In this document: piece after piece, positions 1 through 11,177 of the stretch
Layout: the number at the start of each line of letters is the position of its first letter
Position numbering within the stretch: position 1 is the first letter of the stretch
NCBI GenBank assembly: GCA_009746045.1
Contig: RPFO01000256.1
Span: 2,436,943 to 2,500,942, forward strand
DNA from: Mesostigma viride
Lineage: Eukaryota; Streptophyta; Mesostigmatophyceae; Mesostigmatales; Mesostigmataceae
Length of the DNA: 64,000 nucleotides
Direction of reading: 5' to 3'
Made by a program: the position numbers and the translations under genes
The notes under the pieces: generated by a model
What the model saw: only the letters and a program-made list of their open reading frames with translations
What the model was told of the DNA's origin: nothing
The model's database searches: none

Positions 1-1640
1 GATGTCAAAGAAAAAAAATGATGAGGATTCAGGCTCCCATGGTGTCATCATGGCCCGTCTACGTACATGGATGTCAAGGAATAGTAAATGATGAGGATTC
101 AGGCTCCCATGGTGTCAGATGTCATGGCCTGTCTACGTACATGGATGGCATGTATGTAATTAATGATGAGAATTCAGGCTCCATTGGTGTCATCATGGCT
201 GGCCTACGTATGTACATGGATGTCAAAGAAAAAAAAATGATGAGGATTCAGGCTTCCCATGGTGGTCATCATGGCCCGTCTACGTACATGGATGTCAAGG
301 AATAGTAAATGATGAGGATTCAGGCTCCCATGGTGTCATCATGGCCTGTCTACGTACATGGATGGCATGTATGTATTTAATGATGAGGATTCAGGCTCCC
401 ATGGTGTCATCAATGGCTGGCCTACGTACATGGATGTCTCAGAAAAAAATGATGAGGATTCAGGCTCCCATGGTGTCATCATGGCTGGCCTACGTACAAT
501 GGATGTCAAAGAAAAAAAAAATGATGAGGATTCAGGCTCCCGTGGTGTCATTATGGCCCGTCTACGTGTTGTTGGCATGTATGAAATGAATGATGAGGAT
601 TCAGGCTCCCATAGTGGTCATCATGGCTGGCCTACGTACATGGTTGGCATTATGTAATTAATGATGAGGATTCAGGCTCCCATGGTGTCATCATTGCCCG
701 TGTATGTACATGGTTGGCATTTATGTAATTAATGATGAGGATTCAGGCTCCATTGGTGTCATCATGGCCCGTCTACGTACATGGACCGTGGCATTTATGT
801 ATTTAATGATGAGGATTCAGGCTCCCATGGGGTCATTGATGATCATGGCATTTATGTATGTAATTAATGATGAGGATTCAGGCTCCATTGGTGTCATCAT
901 GGCTGGCTACGTATGTACATGGATGTCAAAGAAAAAAAAATGAAGAGGATTCAGGCTCCCATGGTGTCATCATGGCCCGTCTACGTACATGGATGTCAAG
1001 GAATAGTAAATGATGAGGATTCAGGCTCCCATGGTGTCAGATGTCATGGCCTGTCTACGTACATGGATGGCATGTATGTATTTAATGATGAGGATTCAGG
1101 CTCCCATGGTGTCATCATGGCTGGCCTACGTACATGGATGTCTCAGAAAAAAATGATGAGGATTCAGGCTCCCATGGTGTCATCATGGCTGGCCTACGTA
1201 CATGGATGTCAAAGAAAAAAAAATGATGAGGATTCAGGCTCCCATGGTGTCATCATGGCTGGCCTACGTACATGGATGTCAAAGAAAAAAAAATGATCAG
1301 GATTCAGGCTCCCGTGGTGTCATTATGGCCCGTCTACGTGTTGTTGGCATGTATGAAATTAATGATGAGGATTCAGGCTCCCACAGTGTCATCATGGCTG
1401 GCCTACGTACATGGTTGGCATTTATGTAATTAATGATGAGGATTCAGGCTCCCATGGTGTCATCATTGCCCGTGTATGTACATGGTTGGCATTTATGTAA
1501 TTAATGATGAGGATTCAGGCTCCATTGGTGTCATCATGGCCCGTCTACGTACATGGGTGGCATTTATGTATTTAATGATGAGGATTCAGGCTCCCATGGG
1601 GTCATCATGGCTTGTCTACGTACATGGAGTCATATTGATT
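1..1640. repeat. Minisatellite array, ~65-80-bp unit, with higher-order repeat
   Basis: About 21 head-to-tail copies of a unit built on GATGAGGATTCAGGCTCCCA, then a GGTGTCATCATGG block, a palindromic CTACGTACATGG and a variable spacer (A-run, TTAATG or GGCATTTATGTA). Spacer types recur in the same order. The run starting with the AAGGAATAGTAAATG spacer near 298 restarts near 998, and the unusual GTGTTGTTGGCATGTATG spacer near 563 recurs near 1,338. This gives a higher-order period of about 700-775 bases; the later block carries one extra unit. Short open frames through the array encode repeats such as NDEDSGSHGV, but they follow the unit and shift frame between units, so I do not call a gene. 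The array may start left of the window. Confidence 0.93.
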
Positions 1641-1907
1641 CATGGAACAATGAGATACCATTCTTAATTGAAAATTGTTCTTGATACTTTCACATGCATG
1701 CCCGGAATCGTGAATTTGTGCGGGTTTCCATGATGACAATCCTCATTGAATTCTTGAGCACACAATATTGAGCAATTTAGGGGCACTTCGGCAATGTTGA
1801 CCATTTTCATTCATGATCAATAAAATTAACATTTAATGCAATAAATACATATTCCACTCATTTTAATAAACCATGCAAAAACTTTACAAGCACGCTCAAG
1901 CTAGGGG

Positions 1908-2668
1908 TGGGCTGGCATGCACGCGTGGGTGTGGGGGTGGGCTGGCATGCATGCGTGGGTGTGGGGGTGGGCTGGCATGCACGTGTGGGTGTGGGGGTGG
2001 CTGGCATGCATGCGTGGGTGTGGGGTTGGGCTAGCCTGCATGCGTGGGTGTGGGGGGGGGCTGGCATGCATGCGTGGGTGTGTGTGGGGGGCTAGCATGC
2101 ATGCGTAAGTGTGGGGGGGGGCTGGCATGCATGCGTGGGTGTGGGGGGGCTGGCATGCATGCGTGGGTGTGTGTGGGGGGCTAGCATGCATGCGTAAGTG
2201 TGGGGGGGGCTGGCATGCATGCGTGGGTGTGTATGGGGGCTGGCATGCATGCGTGGGTGTGTGTGGGGGGCTAGCATGCATGCGTGGGTGTGTGGGGGGG
2301 CTGTCATGCATGCGTGGGTGTGTGTGGGGGCTGGCATCCATGCGTGGGTGTGTGGGGGGGCTAGCATGCATGCGTGGGTGTGGGGGTGGGCTAGCATGCA
2401 TGCGTGGGTGTGGGGGGGGCGGTCATGCATGCGTGGGTGTGTGGGGGGCTGGCATGCATGCGTGGGTGTGTGGGGGGCTAGCATGCATGCGTGGGTGTGG
2501 GGGTGGGCTAGCATGCATGCGTGGGTGTGAGTGTGGGCTAGCATGCATGCGTGGGTGTGGGGGGGGCTAGCATGCATGCGTGGGTGTGGGGGGCCGGGGC
2601 CGGGGCTAGCATGCATGCGTGGGTGTGGGGGTGGGCTAGCATGCATGCGTGGGTGTGGGGGGGGGCTA
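1908..2668. repeat. G-rich minisatellite, ~30-bp unit
   Basis: About 25 tandem copies of CATGCATGCGTGGGTGTG followed by a G-run of 4-9 and CTGG or CTAG. Each copy has three or more G-tracts on the plus strand, so the strand can form G-quadruplexes. GCATGCATGC is a self-complementary decamer in nearly every unit. Two sub-types (GGCTGGCATG and GGCTAGCATG) alternate irregularly, which suggests unequal exchange. All long frames here are periodic His/Pro/Ala or Gly/Cys/Met artefacts. Between this array and the first one (1,641-1,907) I see only AT-rich unique sequence. Confidence 0.93.
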
Positions 2669-2689
2669 GCACGCCCCACCCCTCCATCG

Positions 2690-4230
2690 GCACAGCCAGC
2701 CTTGTGAGTCTACCCTTAACAACAAGGCTGGTAGGACGACACGCCTGAGCAGCATATGTCATGCCTATCTCAGGCTAATAATGTGTGATTTTGTGCCAAC
2801 AACCAAGTTGTTCCACCCAACAACACATTATAAACCCTCTTCCAAAATGCCCAACAAGCCGGACACGTGGAGGACCACACACGCAGTATATAAAGAGAAA
2901 ATAAGCTGACTTTTTATCCAGCCAACCTGTGGCTAGCTGCTCTGGTTAGCATGACAAATGCTAACATTTACTCAGTGGGAAAGGTGAAGAGACCATTGGA
3001 ACAGCCTACCTGACGCATGTGCCACCAAAGCATTGTGTCCCGCAAAATGCACACTGCCTCCTTTCTAACAAGCACGAGCCGCTCTCTTTAGGAGACAGGT
3101 GCCAGCTCGTCAGTGTCTGGGGAAAATGATGCCGCTGCTTAGGAAGACCGCGTGAATTTCCTCGAACACAACTGTCTATAAAGCAAAAGAAATTTCAGAG
3201 AAGCATGGAAATAAAAGCATTACACCTTCCCGACAGGTTGCGGGCCACGCGCTGCAGAAAGCCAGCCACGTCACAGACGATTAACTAGCTAAAAGACACC
3301 CAGGAATCCAGCGATGCAGCGCCAGGACCCGCAACTTTCTGGCTGCATCTGGCCGGAAAGAAGGCAAAAAGCTTACGCTCAACGAGGTAAGAAAGCAGGA
3401 AAACGCAAGCTTAAGACGTTTAACACAAGAACGTACCATAACGGGCATTTATTCGTGCCCAGGCGCACAAGAAAGTCCACCCTTTCATGGAGTGGTTGGG
3501 CAGTACGCATCGCGCAGGGCTAATGTTATCTTACCGCAAAATGACGGGAAAGGTAAAGATAGCAGCGGGAATTTTTACGGCTTTAGAAACATCATTAAAC
3601 TAGCTTTCCTTACGACCATCAAAACTGGCAACAATCGACAATCAACCCGGCAGGCATCCAATATACTTTATTCATCCCGACAGAAATTCAGGCCGGACCC
3701 CCCCTGCCGATGGCAAAGAAAAAAAGCCCGCGACATTATAGATCGCAACCATCCCGCCATAAATTAGAATCAGTAACTAATTTTCTCCAACAATCGAGCA
3801 TTTCTGCTTTCCGCGTGCCAGATTTGTCACGTTTCGTCTAAAGGCAGTCGCCATGGCCCCTACCGCAAGGGGTGCGCGCACCATGCCGACATAGCTTTTG
3901 GGCCTCAATTTGCACCGAAATTTGGTCCGTACCGTCCAGCTCAGTCGGATTATGTATGTGGATCGGCCGTGTTGGTTGCATACGCAGGTATATTAATTCT
4001 TGCATTCGCCCCGGACCTTCCCCAGGACAGGTCAGGATATAACAATAATTCTTGCATTCGCCCCCGCCCTTTCCTATGGCCTGGTCAGGTTTGGGCGCGA
4101 CGCCACTAGCGCGGCGCCCGCGACAGAGTGGCCAGGCTCGAGCACGTTTTCTGGATCCCAAGCACCGGATTGGACACTGTCCGAGGACTGGACAGGAATT
4201 GGCTGACCAATCGGATGCTTGCTCGTCGTC
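2690..4230. other. Unassigned intergenic sequence
   Basis: No convincing coding frame, RNA gene or transposon end was found. One local duplication is visible: AATTCTTGCATTCGCCCC occurs at 3,995 and again at 4,047, followed by similar C-rich text. Open frames of up to about 100 codons here have no recognisable motif. Confidence 0.5.
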
Positions 4231-4238
4231 TCCAAAAA

Positions 4239-4335
4239 CATATATATTAAAAATATAATTACTTACAGCAGAGTGAAATCACTCAAACCAAAGCAAACGC
4301 CCAGCTATAAACCTATATACAGAGCCAAAACATAT
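4239..4335 (-). repeat. Dispersed ~95-bp repeat, copy 1
   Basis: This is the reverse complement of 42,045-42,137 with very few differences; its core also occurs at 21,488-21,533. In plus sense relative to the 42-kb copy it carries GAGTGATTTCACTC (5-bp stem, 4-base loop), then CTGCTGTAAGTAATTATA and an AT-rich end TTTTTAATATATA. The three copies have unrelated flanks, so it is mobile or a conserved end of a larger element. I do not recognise the family. Confidence 0.75.
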
Positions 4336-4617
4336 ATAAAGAGCCAAATCGCGCGAACTACGCAAGGATCCTTTAAGCAGCGTTACTCTGCCGAAATGTC
4401 AACCTAGGCCGGTCAAGTGACGCCGAGGTGTTCACCGATAGTTCAGGTCAGCCACAGCGCGCCTTCGAATGTAGGCACGGTCGCATTTTTTTTTAGGAAA
4501 TGTAGAATTGTTGTCGACCAGCTACCAACGCCCGACCGGACCCATACAACGGAAACATCAAGGCGATGTGATGTAGGTGTGTCTGATATGTCATTAATAC
4601 ACAGAGCATCGTGAATA

Positions 4618-4760
4618 TAATATATAATATAAATTATATAATATACTATAATTAATATATAATTTTAATTTTATGTTAATTTTAATGTTATTTCATATAA
4701 CATAATATAGCATAATATAATATAATATAATATAATATTATATAAAGTAGTATATAAAAA
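4618..4760. repeat. AT-rich low-complexity tract (ATATA/TATAAT)
   Basis: Almost pure A/T sequence made of TATAATATA-type words. The following ~300 bases up to 5,070 contain no recognisable feature. Confidence 0.85.
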
Positions 4761-5070
4761 ATTAAAATGTAAAAGAAAAATATCTACCTTATTGGGGTTT
4801 AATGTTCCTTTCCAGTTCAGCATAAGTACACTCTTGAGTGTGTGCAATGTTTGGTTATACGCCATTGTCTTAAAATAGCAACCAATGTAAACCTCCGTCC
4901 TAACCACATTTGGATACAATAAAGACATTGATGCCTGACACATAGCATTCATTGCTTGAAATACCATGCATATTTTGTGTCAATGTTCTGCAGACCACAG
5001 CTTCAAGTGGGCATACTTCGCTTTCCTCAATATAATGGCGACATGGCATTTGGTGAAAGTGGTGAGTGCC

Positions 5071-5640
5071 ATGAAGTTGCGCCGGCCGTCGTTATCCATG
5101 ACGAACTGAATGGGTTTCGTGCAAATCAAGTTTTTTGTTTTGGTGTTCCAGTTGCGCCGGCCGGCGTTTCCAATGGTATCTTGCGCGCACTTGCAAAAGC
5201 TTGCACGCTTATCAACATTTTGTGTTGGTAAACATTTTATCACCTCTGGGATTTCCGCCTTCACTACCTGAGTTGCTTCTTTGTGGTTTTCAAATGCAAC
5301 CGAGTTACGCCGGCCGTCGTTACTCATGACAAATTGTAGGGGTTTTGTGCAAATCACTTTTGTATGGTTTATGTACATGCATCCAGTTGCGCCGGCCGGC
5401 GTTTCCAATGGTATCTTGCAGTTGCGCAATCAGGCCCCATTACCAAAAGTGTGTTTGTACATCTTTTTTACACCTGAAGGATTTCTGCCTGCATATCCTG
5501 AGTTGCTTCTTAATGGTTTTTAATTGCGCCCGAGTTACGCCGGCCGTCGTTATTAATGACAAACTGTATGTGTTTCATAAAATCACTTTTGTATGGTTTA
5601 CATGTATCCAGTTGCGCCGGCCGGCGTTATTAATGACGCT
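5071..5640 (+). repeat. ~230-bp direct repeats with alternating GCCGGCC-core motifs
   Basis: Six sites share GTTRCGCCGGCCGKCGTT. Three are the GTC type (near 5,075, 5,301 and 5,535). Three are the GGC type followed by GTTTCC or GTTATT (near 5,150, 5,390 and 5,610). They alternate with a period of about 230 bases. Between them lie repeated words such as TGTGCAAATCACTTTTGTATG and GAGTTGCTTCTT. The block ends directly in front of the transposase-like gene. The same 18-bp core lies inside an intron of that gene, near 8,264. Possible roles are transposase-binding subterminal repeats, repeated intron-like units, or promoter repeats. Confidence 0.85.
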
Positions 5641-5774
5641 TGTCGTTCTTGTTTGATGCCCATCGTTTTCGTCGTGTCTTTAATGGTGATTATTTATCAT
5701 TACTCATCCTCAGGGCTTTCGGTGCCGCGGGATTAAGAGGCGAAAAAAATCAGCTGCCGTCTGACCAAAGTCTG

Positions 5775-8700
5775 ATGGCGCGATCGGGGCGGGGGGCCGT
5801 TTCCGACGGTTCGCGTCCCTTGTCCAATGACGACCGGGAGCCTGCACTTCGCGGTCTCTGGAGCGACAAGTACATCGAGAACAAGGGGTACAAAATTGCC
5901 AATGACATCTTTCCTATCATGGCGGAACGCGTGAAAGCAAACAACCACAGGACGCCAGAGATGAGCGCGGAGGTTCTGTCTTGCGCAGCTTCAAGACTAA
6001 ATGCCATGGTGGCGGAGAGCAACGGCATTAAGAAGAGGAAGAACTGTGACGGCGGGCTTCCTGAAAATTGGGCGGAATCTCTTCGGGATAACATCAAGAA
6101 GGCTTTTGGCGACTTGGGAACATCTGAGAAGGATCGTGGGCTTAGGTGGGCCTTGTGTGGACTTGTTACGAAGGCAATGGAGGGCGTCCCGGACAGGATT
6201 GTGGAGCGCGCGTTCGGGATTGACAGGCGCTTTGTCGCAACTGTTCGGGGTCACAGGGATGGAATGGAAGAAGGGGAGGACGACCTTTTGATGAGTGCGC
6301 CAGAGAGGAGGAGGAGGAAAGACGAGCTTCCGACGGAAGTCATTGCCCTGATACAAGCGTGCTGGAGGGATGATAACTTGACGCGGGCGTCTCCGAACAT
6401 GAAGGATGTTCATTGTGAATGGACCAGAAAGGATTACAAACATACACTAGCGTTTTCGGAGGGTGCGCGCTACTATACTGTCTCCAAGTCGAAGATTTAC
6501 GAAGTGTTCATTTCCCGCCATCCGGAGTTGAAGCCACCGCGGCGGATGGACAGTAGGGAGGGGGGGGGGGGAGGGAGAGGAGGGTGTGAGGGGGGGAAAT
6601 CAGGTGATTTTGGAGACGGAGGCAGGGATGTCAATGCTACGCACGAATCAGAAGAGCACAGTTCATGTGGGATACACTACTTTTTGCAAGCATATGCCCG
6701 CATGCGTCAAGGGGCGGTGGAAAATGCGGAACTTGTGCGCATGCCAGCACCACACTACCATGCAGTCCATGGTTGGGGGGTTGGCCAAATTTCGTGCAAC
6801 TTTTCATGCCAGATGCGAGTGCGGACCTGAATGCCACGCGTGCGATCATGGTAGCCAGCTCGACGTGGGGTCGTCCGTGCCCACATGTTCCATTTTCAAA
6901 GCCACTCACACGACAGAGTGGGTGAACAAGTTTACTTGTGAGGTGGAGGGGATGAGGGAGGGGGGAGGTTCGAGGTCGTCTGTGGGGTCGTCGCGGCCGC
7001 AGGTTCAGCCTTTTCAGGGCGAACTTGAGGATCTGCCCATGCATGGGAGGGTGCTGGACGACGAGGAAGGGGTGCCCGATCATGACCTGGGCGAGGAGTT
7101 GGGGGTTTGCTCGATCCGGCGTAAGGCTTGTGTGTTGGGCACTTGCCTGGCTCCCAAGTGTGGAATTCGGAACTTCATGTTATGCGAACGGGAGGAGGCT
7201 TCCAACCACCTGATTTCATGGACCAGATACGAGATGCAGGATGTGCCGCCGGGTGCGGTTCTTGGGCCAGAGGTAATTTTTAGTGGAGTGGTTGCGCCCC
7301 AAGGCGTTTCTTTTGCAATGTTTCCTGAAGTTCTTGGGCCAGAGGTAATTTTTAGTGGAGTGGTTGCGCCCCAAGGCGTTTCTTTTTCAATTTTTCCTGA
7401 GGTCCTGTCTTTTTTCTTTCTACAGGTCATTGGTGGGTCGAAGTTGATGTCTTTTCTGTATGTGCACACTGCGCATATGCAGGACGACTGTGACGAGATC
7501 GCAAAGGCTGGTGGGCAGCGATTGACGCAAGTCGACGTCAAGTCCACACCAACGGAGCTAAAGGAGGCAATTGTGGACAAGTGGCCGGACTTCATCCAGC
7601 ATTGCTTCAACGCGTGGTGGCAAGCGGACGCCTCCAAGGAATGTCTCTCAAGGATGCGGGTGGGGGACCTTGTATGCCACACAGATTACGCCGAGAACTA
7701 CCAGTCTTACACCTATCACAATCTCCAAGCACAGTATTGGCATCCAGTCACATTCGTCCTTATGCCCTGGATCGTGCGCTACTTGGATCCAGCGTCGGGA
7801 AAGGTCGTGAGAAGGGAGTTTCACTTCATCGGACAGGGCGGAATGAAAAGGGACGGGCGGGCCCTCCGTTTTGCTATCCTCAAAATCCTGGCGACACTAC
7901 GGTCAGAAGGGGTAGAGGTGAAGCGCTTCATTGGGTGGTCGGACAATTGCTCCATGCAGTTCAAGTCAAGGAATGTGATCGCGGAAGTGGCCCGGCTGCT
8001 GACGGAGGATCCGCACCTGGAGTCATTTGAGTGGAATTACTTTGGGGAGCAGCACGGAAAGGGGGAGGTGGATGGAGCTGGTGGGACTGTGAAGTGCATG
8101 TTGAGGAGGTGGCACATCAGGGAAGAGAACCAGGACAAACAGACGGCCGCCCAGTTGGTGGAGAATCTGGCGTCGGGGGCGGTGGGCGGGACCACAACGA
8201 CCAGGCGTAACTTCTTCGAGTTCCCCGAGGTAATTAAGTGTACAGTCCTCGTTCAGGGAATAGTTACGCCGGCCGTCGTTTCTAGGGCGTTCTTGGAGTC
8301 CTGGCGATCAGGAGTGCTTAATAAAACACAACTAGCTCGATGGTCTCGTAACTTCAACTTTCCCTTGTGCAAATCTTGTCTTCGACGCGCAGGTGCTTCC
8401 TTACAGCCCAGGGCGCGGCGAAATCAAAGGAGTGAAGAAGGCGCACTGGTGGCGCATGGACAAGTCGAATGTGACGCGCTTAATGCTGCGCCAGTATTCC
8501 TGCTATTGTGGCGGTGCGTGCGCCGAGGAAAGGTGGTGGGATTGTCGAAAGGAGTGGACCGACATGGACGGCTGGAATGTGGGAGGTGCTCGGATGAAGC
8601 TCCACAAACTGGGGGAGCCAGTGCAAAGGAACCCAAACGGACAAGGGGGGCACGCAGGGACGCGACTGAACAGACTACAGGCAGAGAGGACGATGATGGG

Positions 8701-9124
8701 AAGGAGACTGAAGCTGCGAGACATTTTTGCCGTCGAGTCCTACTCTGGTGATGAGTCCCACGATCCAGATCATCCATATTGGCTAGCGGAAGTCTTGCAG
8801 GAGCCTTATCAGGTGGCCGCTACTTTCGTGAGGCGAGTGGCCGACAGAAACGGCAAGGTCGATAGGGAGTTGTTCCGTAAGGGACAATGGGTGGTGGGGG
8901 TGCGCTACTGGGACAGATTTCCGGGTATGGCGACGATGTTCAAAATGGACGCCGATGCGCAAGCTGAACAGCCAAACTTGGTCAATTGCTACCTGTGCAT
9001 GGACGCGGGGTTCGAACACACCATTGTTGTCAACCCAGCTAACAATCGCCAGGCCATCTTGACCATTCCGACAGACGTCGAGAAACGGCTCACGAACTTG
9101 GCCAAGAAGAGACCTGTTGAGTAG
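5775..9124 (+). CDS. DDE-type transposase-like gene with at least two introns and one frame change
   Basis: The product resembles a eukaryotic cut-and-paste transposase-type protein. Visible core motifs are HTDYAENYQ (first Asp, near 7,680), GWSDNCSMQFKSR (second Asp, near 7,940) and a distal FGEQHGKGEVDGAGGTVK block (near 8,045). An N-terminal helical region, a Cys/His-rich region (CACQHH, CECGPECHAC, near 6,730-6,850) and a C-terminal Trp-rich region flank the core. Two phase-0 introns fit GT-AG: 7,273-7,425 and 8,230-8,392; the second joins EFPE to VLPYSPGRGE. The first in-frame ATG is at 5,775, but upstream exons may exist. Near 6,561-6,572 a G12 run coincides with a one-base frame change between the N-terminal frame and the core frame, so this copy may be inactive or misassembled. 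The superfamily is uncertain; the HGKG...DG.GG.VK signature recalls transposase-like proteins common in corals and fish. Confidence 0.65.
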
Positions 9125-9668
9125 GCCAGCTCGCCCGGGCTTGGTTGGACGAGGTGGACAGCCTTGAGAGCACGTGCTTCGTTGTGAGCACTTGCCTTTC
9201 AGCCGTGATTTGCAAACGAGTTCCTTGTCCTGAATTGTAAAGCTCGATTCATGCTCTTTTAAGGAAGTGTATAATATTATCCAGATCATGTATATATTTA
9301 GATCTAGACCTGAGTTCAAATAACATTTCTTAGAGGGCTGAGATGCGCGAGGTCCAGCATACATGTATATATCCATGGAGACATGTTACAAACTCAAATG
9401 TTTCATTGTACGTACCACTAGCTCGTCGACGGGGGTATCCCATGTAATGTATGATTTATGAATTAATTAATCGCTTAATTGTACAATTTAAATGGATCAT
9501 GAACTTGTCAAGTGGCCTAATTTGGTTTATTTGGTTCATCATTTATTGATGTCAATCATTCTTAATTGAATCTCGAGCAATAGCAATCATGAAGCACATC
9601 CTAATCATGTGATTCGCATAATGAGAATAGGCAACAAGTGCTAAGTACTTTGAGGAATGCGGGGTTGG
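9125..9668. other. AT-rich sequence downstream of the transposase-like gene
   Basis: I see no open frame of note and no inverted terminal repeat matching the block before 5,640, so the right end of the element is not visible. It contains ATGTATATATT and TTAATTAATCGCTTAATTG words only. Confidence 0.5.
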
Positions 9669-11135
9669 TCAGGTTATTATAGAGCTAGAGCTACAAACGG
9701 CACATATATTGCAAACTTTGCGCTCCAGGCATGGAATTTCAAAAGTACCAAAATTGGAGCAGTAGATGTTGGGGACGCCCAACTTGTCCTCTTTGACCCG
9801 TGCAAACCAGGTGGTGTCACCATCGCTAACCACCTCCGCAGCGTACAAGCGTTGGGCCATTGGCTTTGGCAGCACCTCCTTCTCCCCTCCTGCCCCCTCC
9901 TCCCCTGCTGCCCCCTCCCCTGCTGCCCCCTCCTCCCCGTGCACCACCTGCCCCGTGCTGATGCCCGCAGCCGTGGATGCCAGGTCACGCAGCAAGAAGA
10001 CAGCCCCCTCCCCTTCCATGCTTCTACTGCTGCCTGTGTGGTTGAGATAGCACACATGGGGCCCGGGCTCCTTGCCTGCCTTGCTGGCCACCTCGCAAAC
10101 CTGACACCACTTGCCAGAGACATGGTGCCCCACACACAGCCCAGTGCCATCGTGAATTACCGACTGCTGGCCAAAGGGGGATGCAAAACCCCGGTTGGGC
10201 CATGACCCATCCAGCGTCACGCGGCAGCCCTGCCTCCCCTCCCCATCTACGCCAAAGCGCTTGTGCTCCTGCTCCCATGCCCGCACCGTCTCCCTATTCT
10301 CCATTAGCTGATCGTGCAGGTGCTCCTTGACAATAGACGTGGCAGCTGCGACATCCTTGCGCCACGTGGAATGCCCCGTGCTGCACCTCAGCCCTAGGAG
10401 CGTGGCTAGACGCACAAGCGTGGGCTGGCTGATACCAAACAACACCCCAGCCACTGCCATGAGGCTGTTGAGCATGTTGCGATCCACACCCGGCCTCAGG
10501 TCAGAATTAGGGGAGAGGATGGCTTTGGTACACCACCATGGCCCGCCATCTACCCCCGTGCAGCTGCTATTAGTGCACCATAGCACTACAGAAGATGGGC
10601 TGCCACGATCAGCAGTCGCGTGCAGCTCTGGTTCCCCTATCTTGACAGTGCACAGCTTGCAAGAGGGGCATGCCATGGCACCAATAATGGCCTCAAGATT
10701 GTGGGCATCTACCAGCAAACGAGGCATCTCAAATGGCTCGCCACGAGCAGGGGCAGGCACAGTATGAGGTGAGGCGTGTACCTTGGCGTGATGGCCACGC
10801 GCGTCCACCTTCTTGGGCGATGGACCATATTTCTCCGGTGCCTTCCGTTTGCGCCCAGCGCTTGACGGAGTTGAAAGCGCACCACCCTCGCTGCCAGGGG
10901 TCGATCCAGTTGCTGGTGTTGCTGGGCTGCTTGTAATTGATGCCTTGCTTTTCTTTTTATTCGACTGTGTGCGCCGCCGACCTGGCCCCTTCTCTTTCGT
11001 CGAGCCGCGAGGGCGCCCCCTGCCCCTGCGTTGCGGCGTTGCTGTTCCCTCTATATCGATGCCTAACCACGCAGCGGATGTCTCCGCTATCCGCCGCTGC
11101 TGCTGCGCTGCTTTACGAGTGCTGGGATTCGGCAT
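9669..11135 (-). CDS. Mutator-like (Kolobok/MULE-type) transposase, C-terminally truncated
   Basis: The frame encodes 488 residues from an ATG. Residues ~1-150 are basic and Ser/Pro/Lys-rich (RGRGRPRGSTKEKG resembles an AT-hook). A Cys region follows (CPSC, CTVK, CTNSSC). The catalytic domain begins with VTLDGSWPNRGF, containing the first catalytic Asp, then CVGHHVSGKWCQVCE, then HTGSSRSMEGEGA, then VVSDGDTTWFARV with the presumed second Asp. This motif order matches the Pfam Mutator-like transposase domain found in many algae and animals. The region with the third acidic residue and the C-terminus is missing, replaced by unrelated residues before the stop. A Gly/Glu/Ala-rich insertion (GEEGAAGEGAAGEEGAGGE) before the second Asp is GC-repeat expansion. 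Probably inactive. Confidence 0.72.
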   Translation of the reverse strand: MPNPSTRKAAQQQRRIAETSAAWLGIDIEGTATPQRRGRGRPRGSTKEKGPGRRRTQSNKKKSKASITSSPATPATGSTPGSEGGALSTPSSAGRKRKAPEKYGPSPKKVDARGHHAKVHASPHTVPAPARGEPFEMPRLLVDAHNLEAIIGAMACPSCKLCTVKIGEPELHATADRGSPSSVVLWCTNSSCTGVDGGPWWCTKAILSPNSDLRPGVDRNMLNSLMAVAGVLFGISQPTLVRLATLLGLRCSTGHSTWRKDVAAATSIVKEHLHDQLMENRETVRAWEQEHKRFGVDGEGRQGCRVTLDGSWPNRGFASPFGQQSVIHDGTGLCVGHHVSGKWCQVCEVASKAGKEPGPHVCYLNHTGSSRSMEGEGAVFLLRDLASTAAGISTGQVVHGEEGAAGEGAAGEEGAGGEKEVLPKPMAQRLYAAEVVSDGDTTWFARVKEDKLGVPNIYCSNFGTFEIPCLERKVCNICAVCSSSSIIT

Positions 11136-11177
11136 TATTCCTGTTTGCGGGCTAGTCTATACTGCACGAAAAAAATT

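Noticed and set aside
18-1667. Open frames encoding repeated NDEDSGSHGV and MMRIQAPMVSS peptides
   Set aside because: They exist only because the minisatellite unit lacks stops in some frames; units change frame relative to each other and no start context or flanking gene exists.
1-2668. CRISPR-like arrays (repeats with spacers)
   Set aside because: Units are contiguous without unique spacers, of the wrong lengths, and in a eukaryotic context.
1858-2762. His/Pro/Thr-rich and Gly/Cys/Met-rich open frames in the G-rich array
   Set aside because: Pure products of the 30-bp repeat on both strands.
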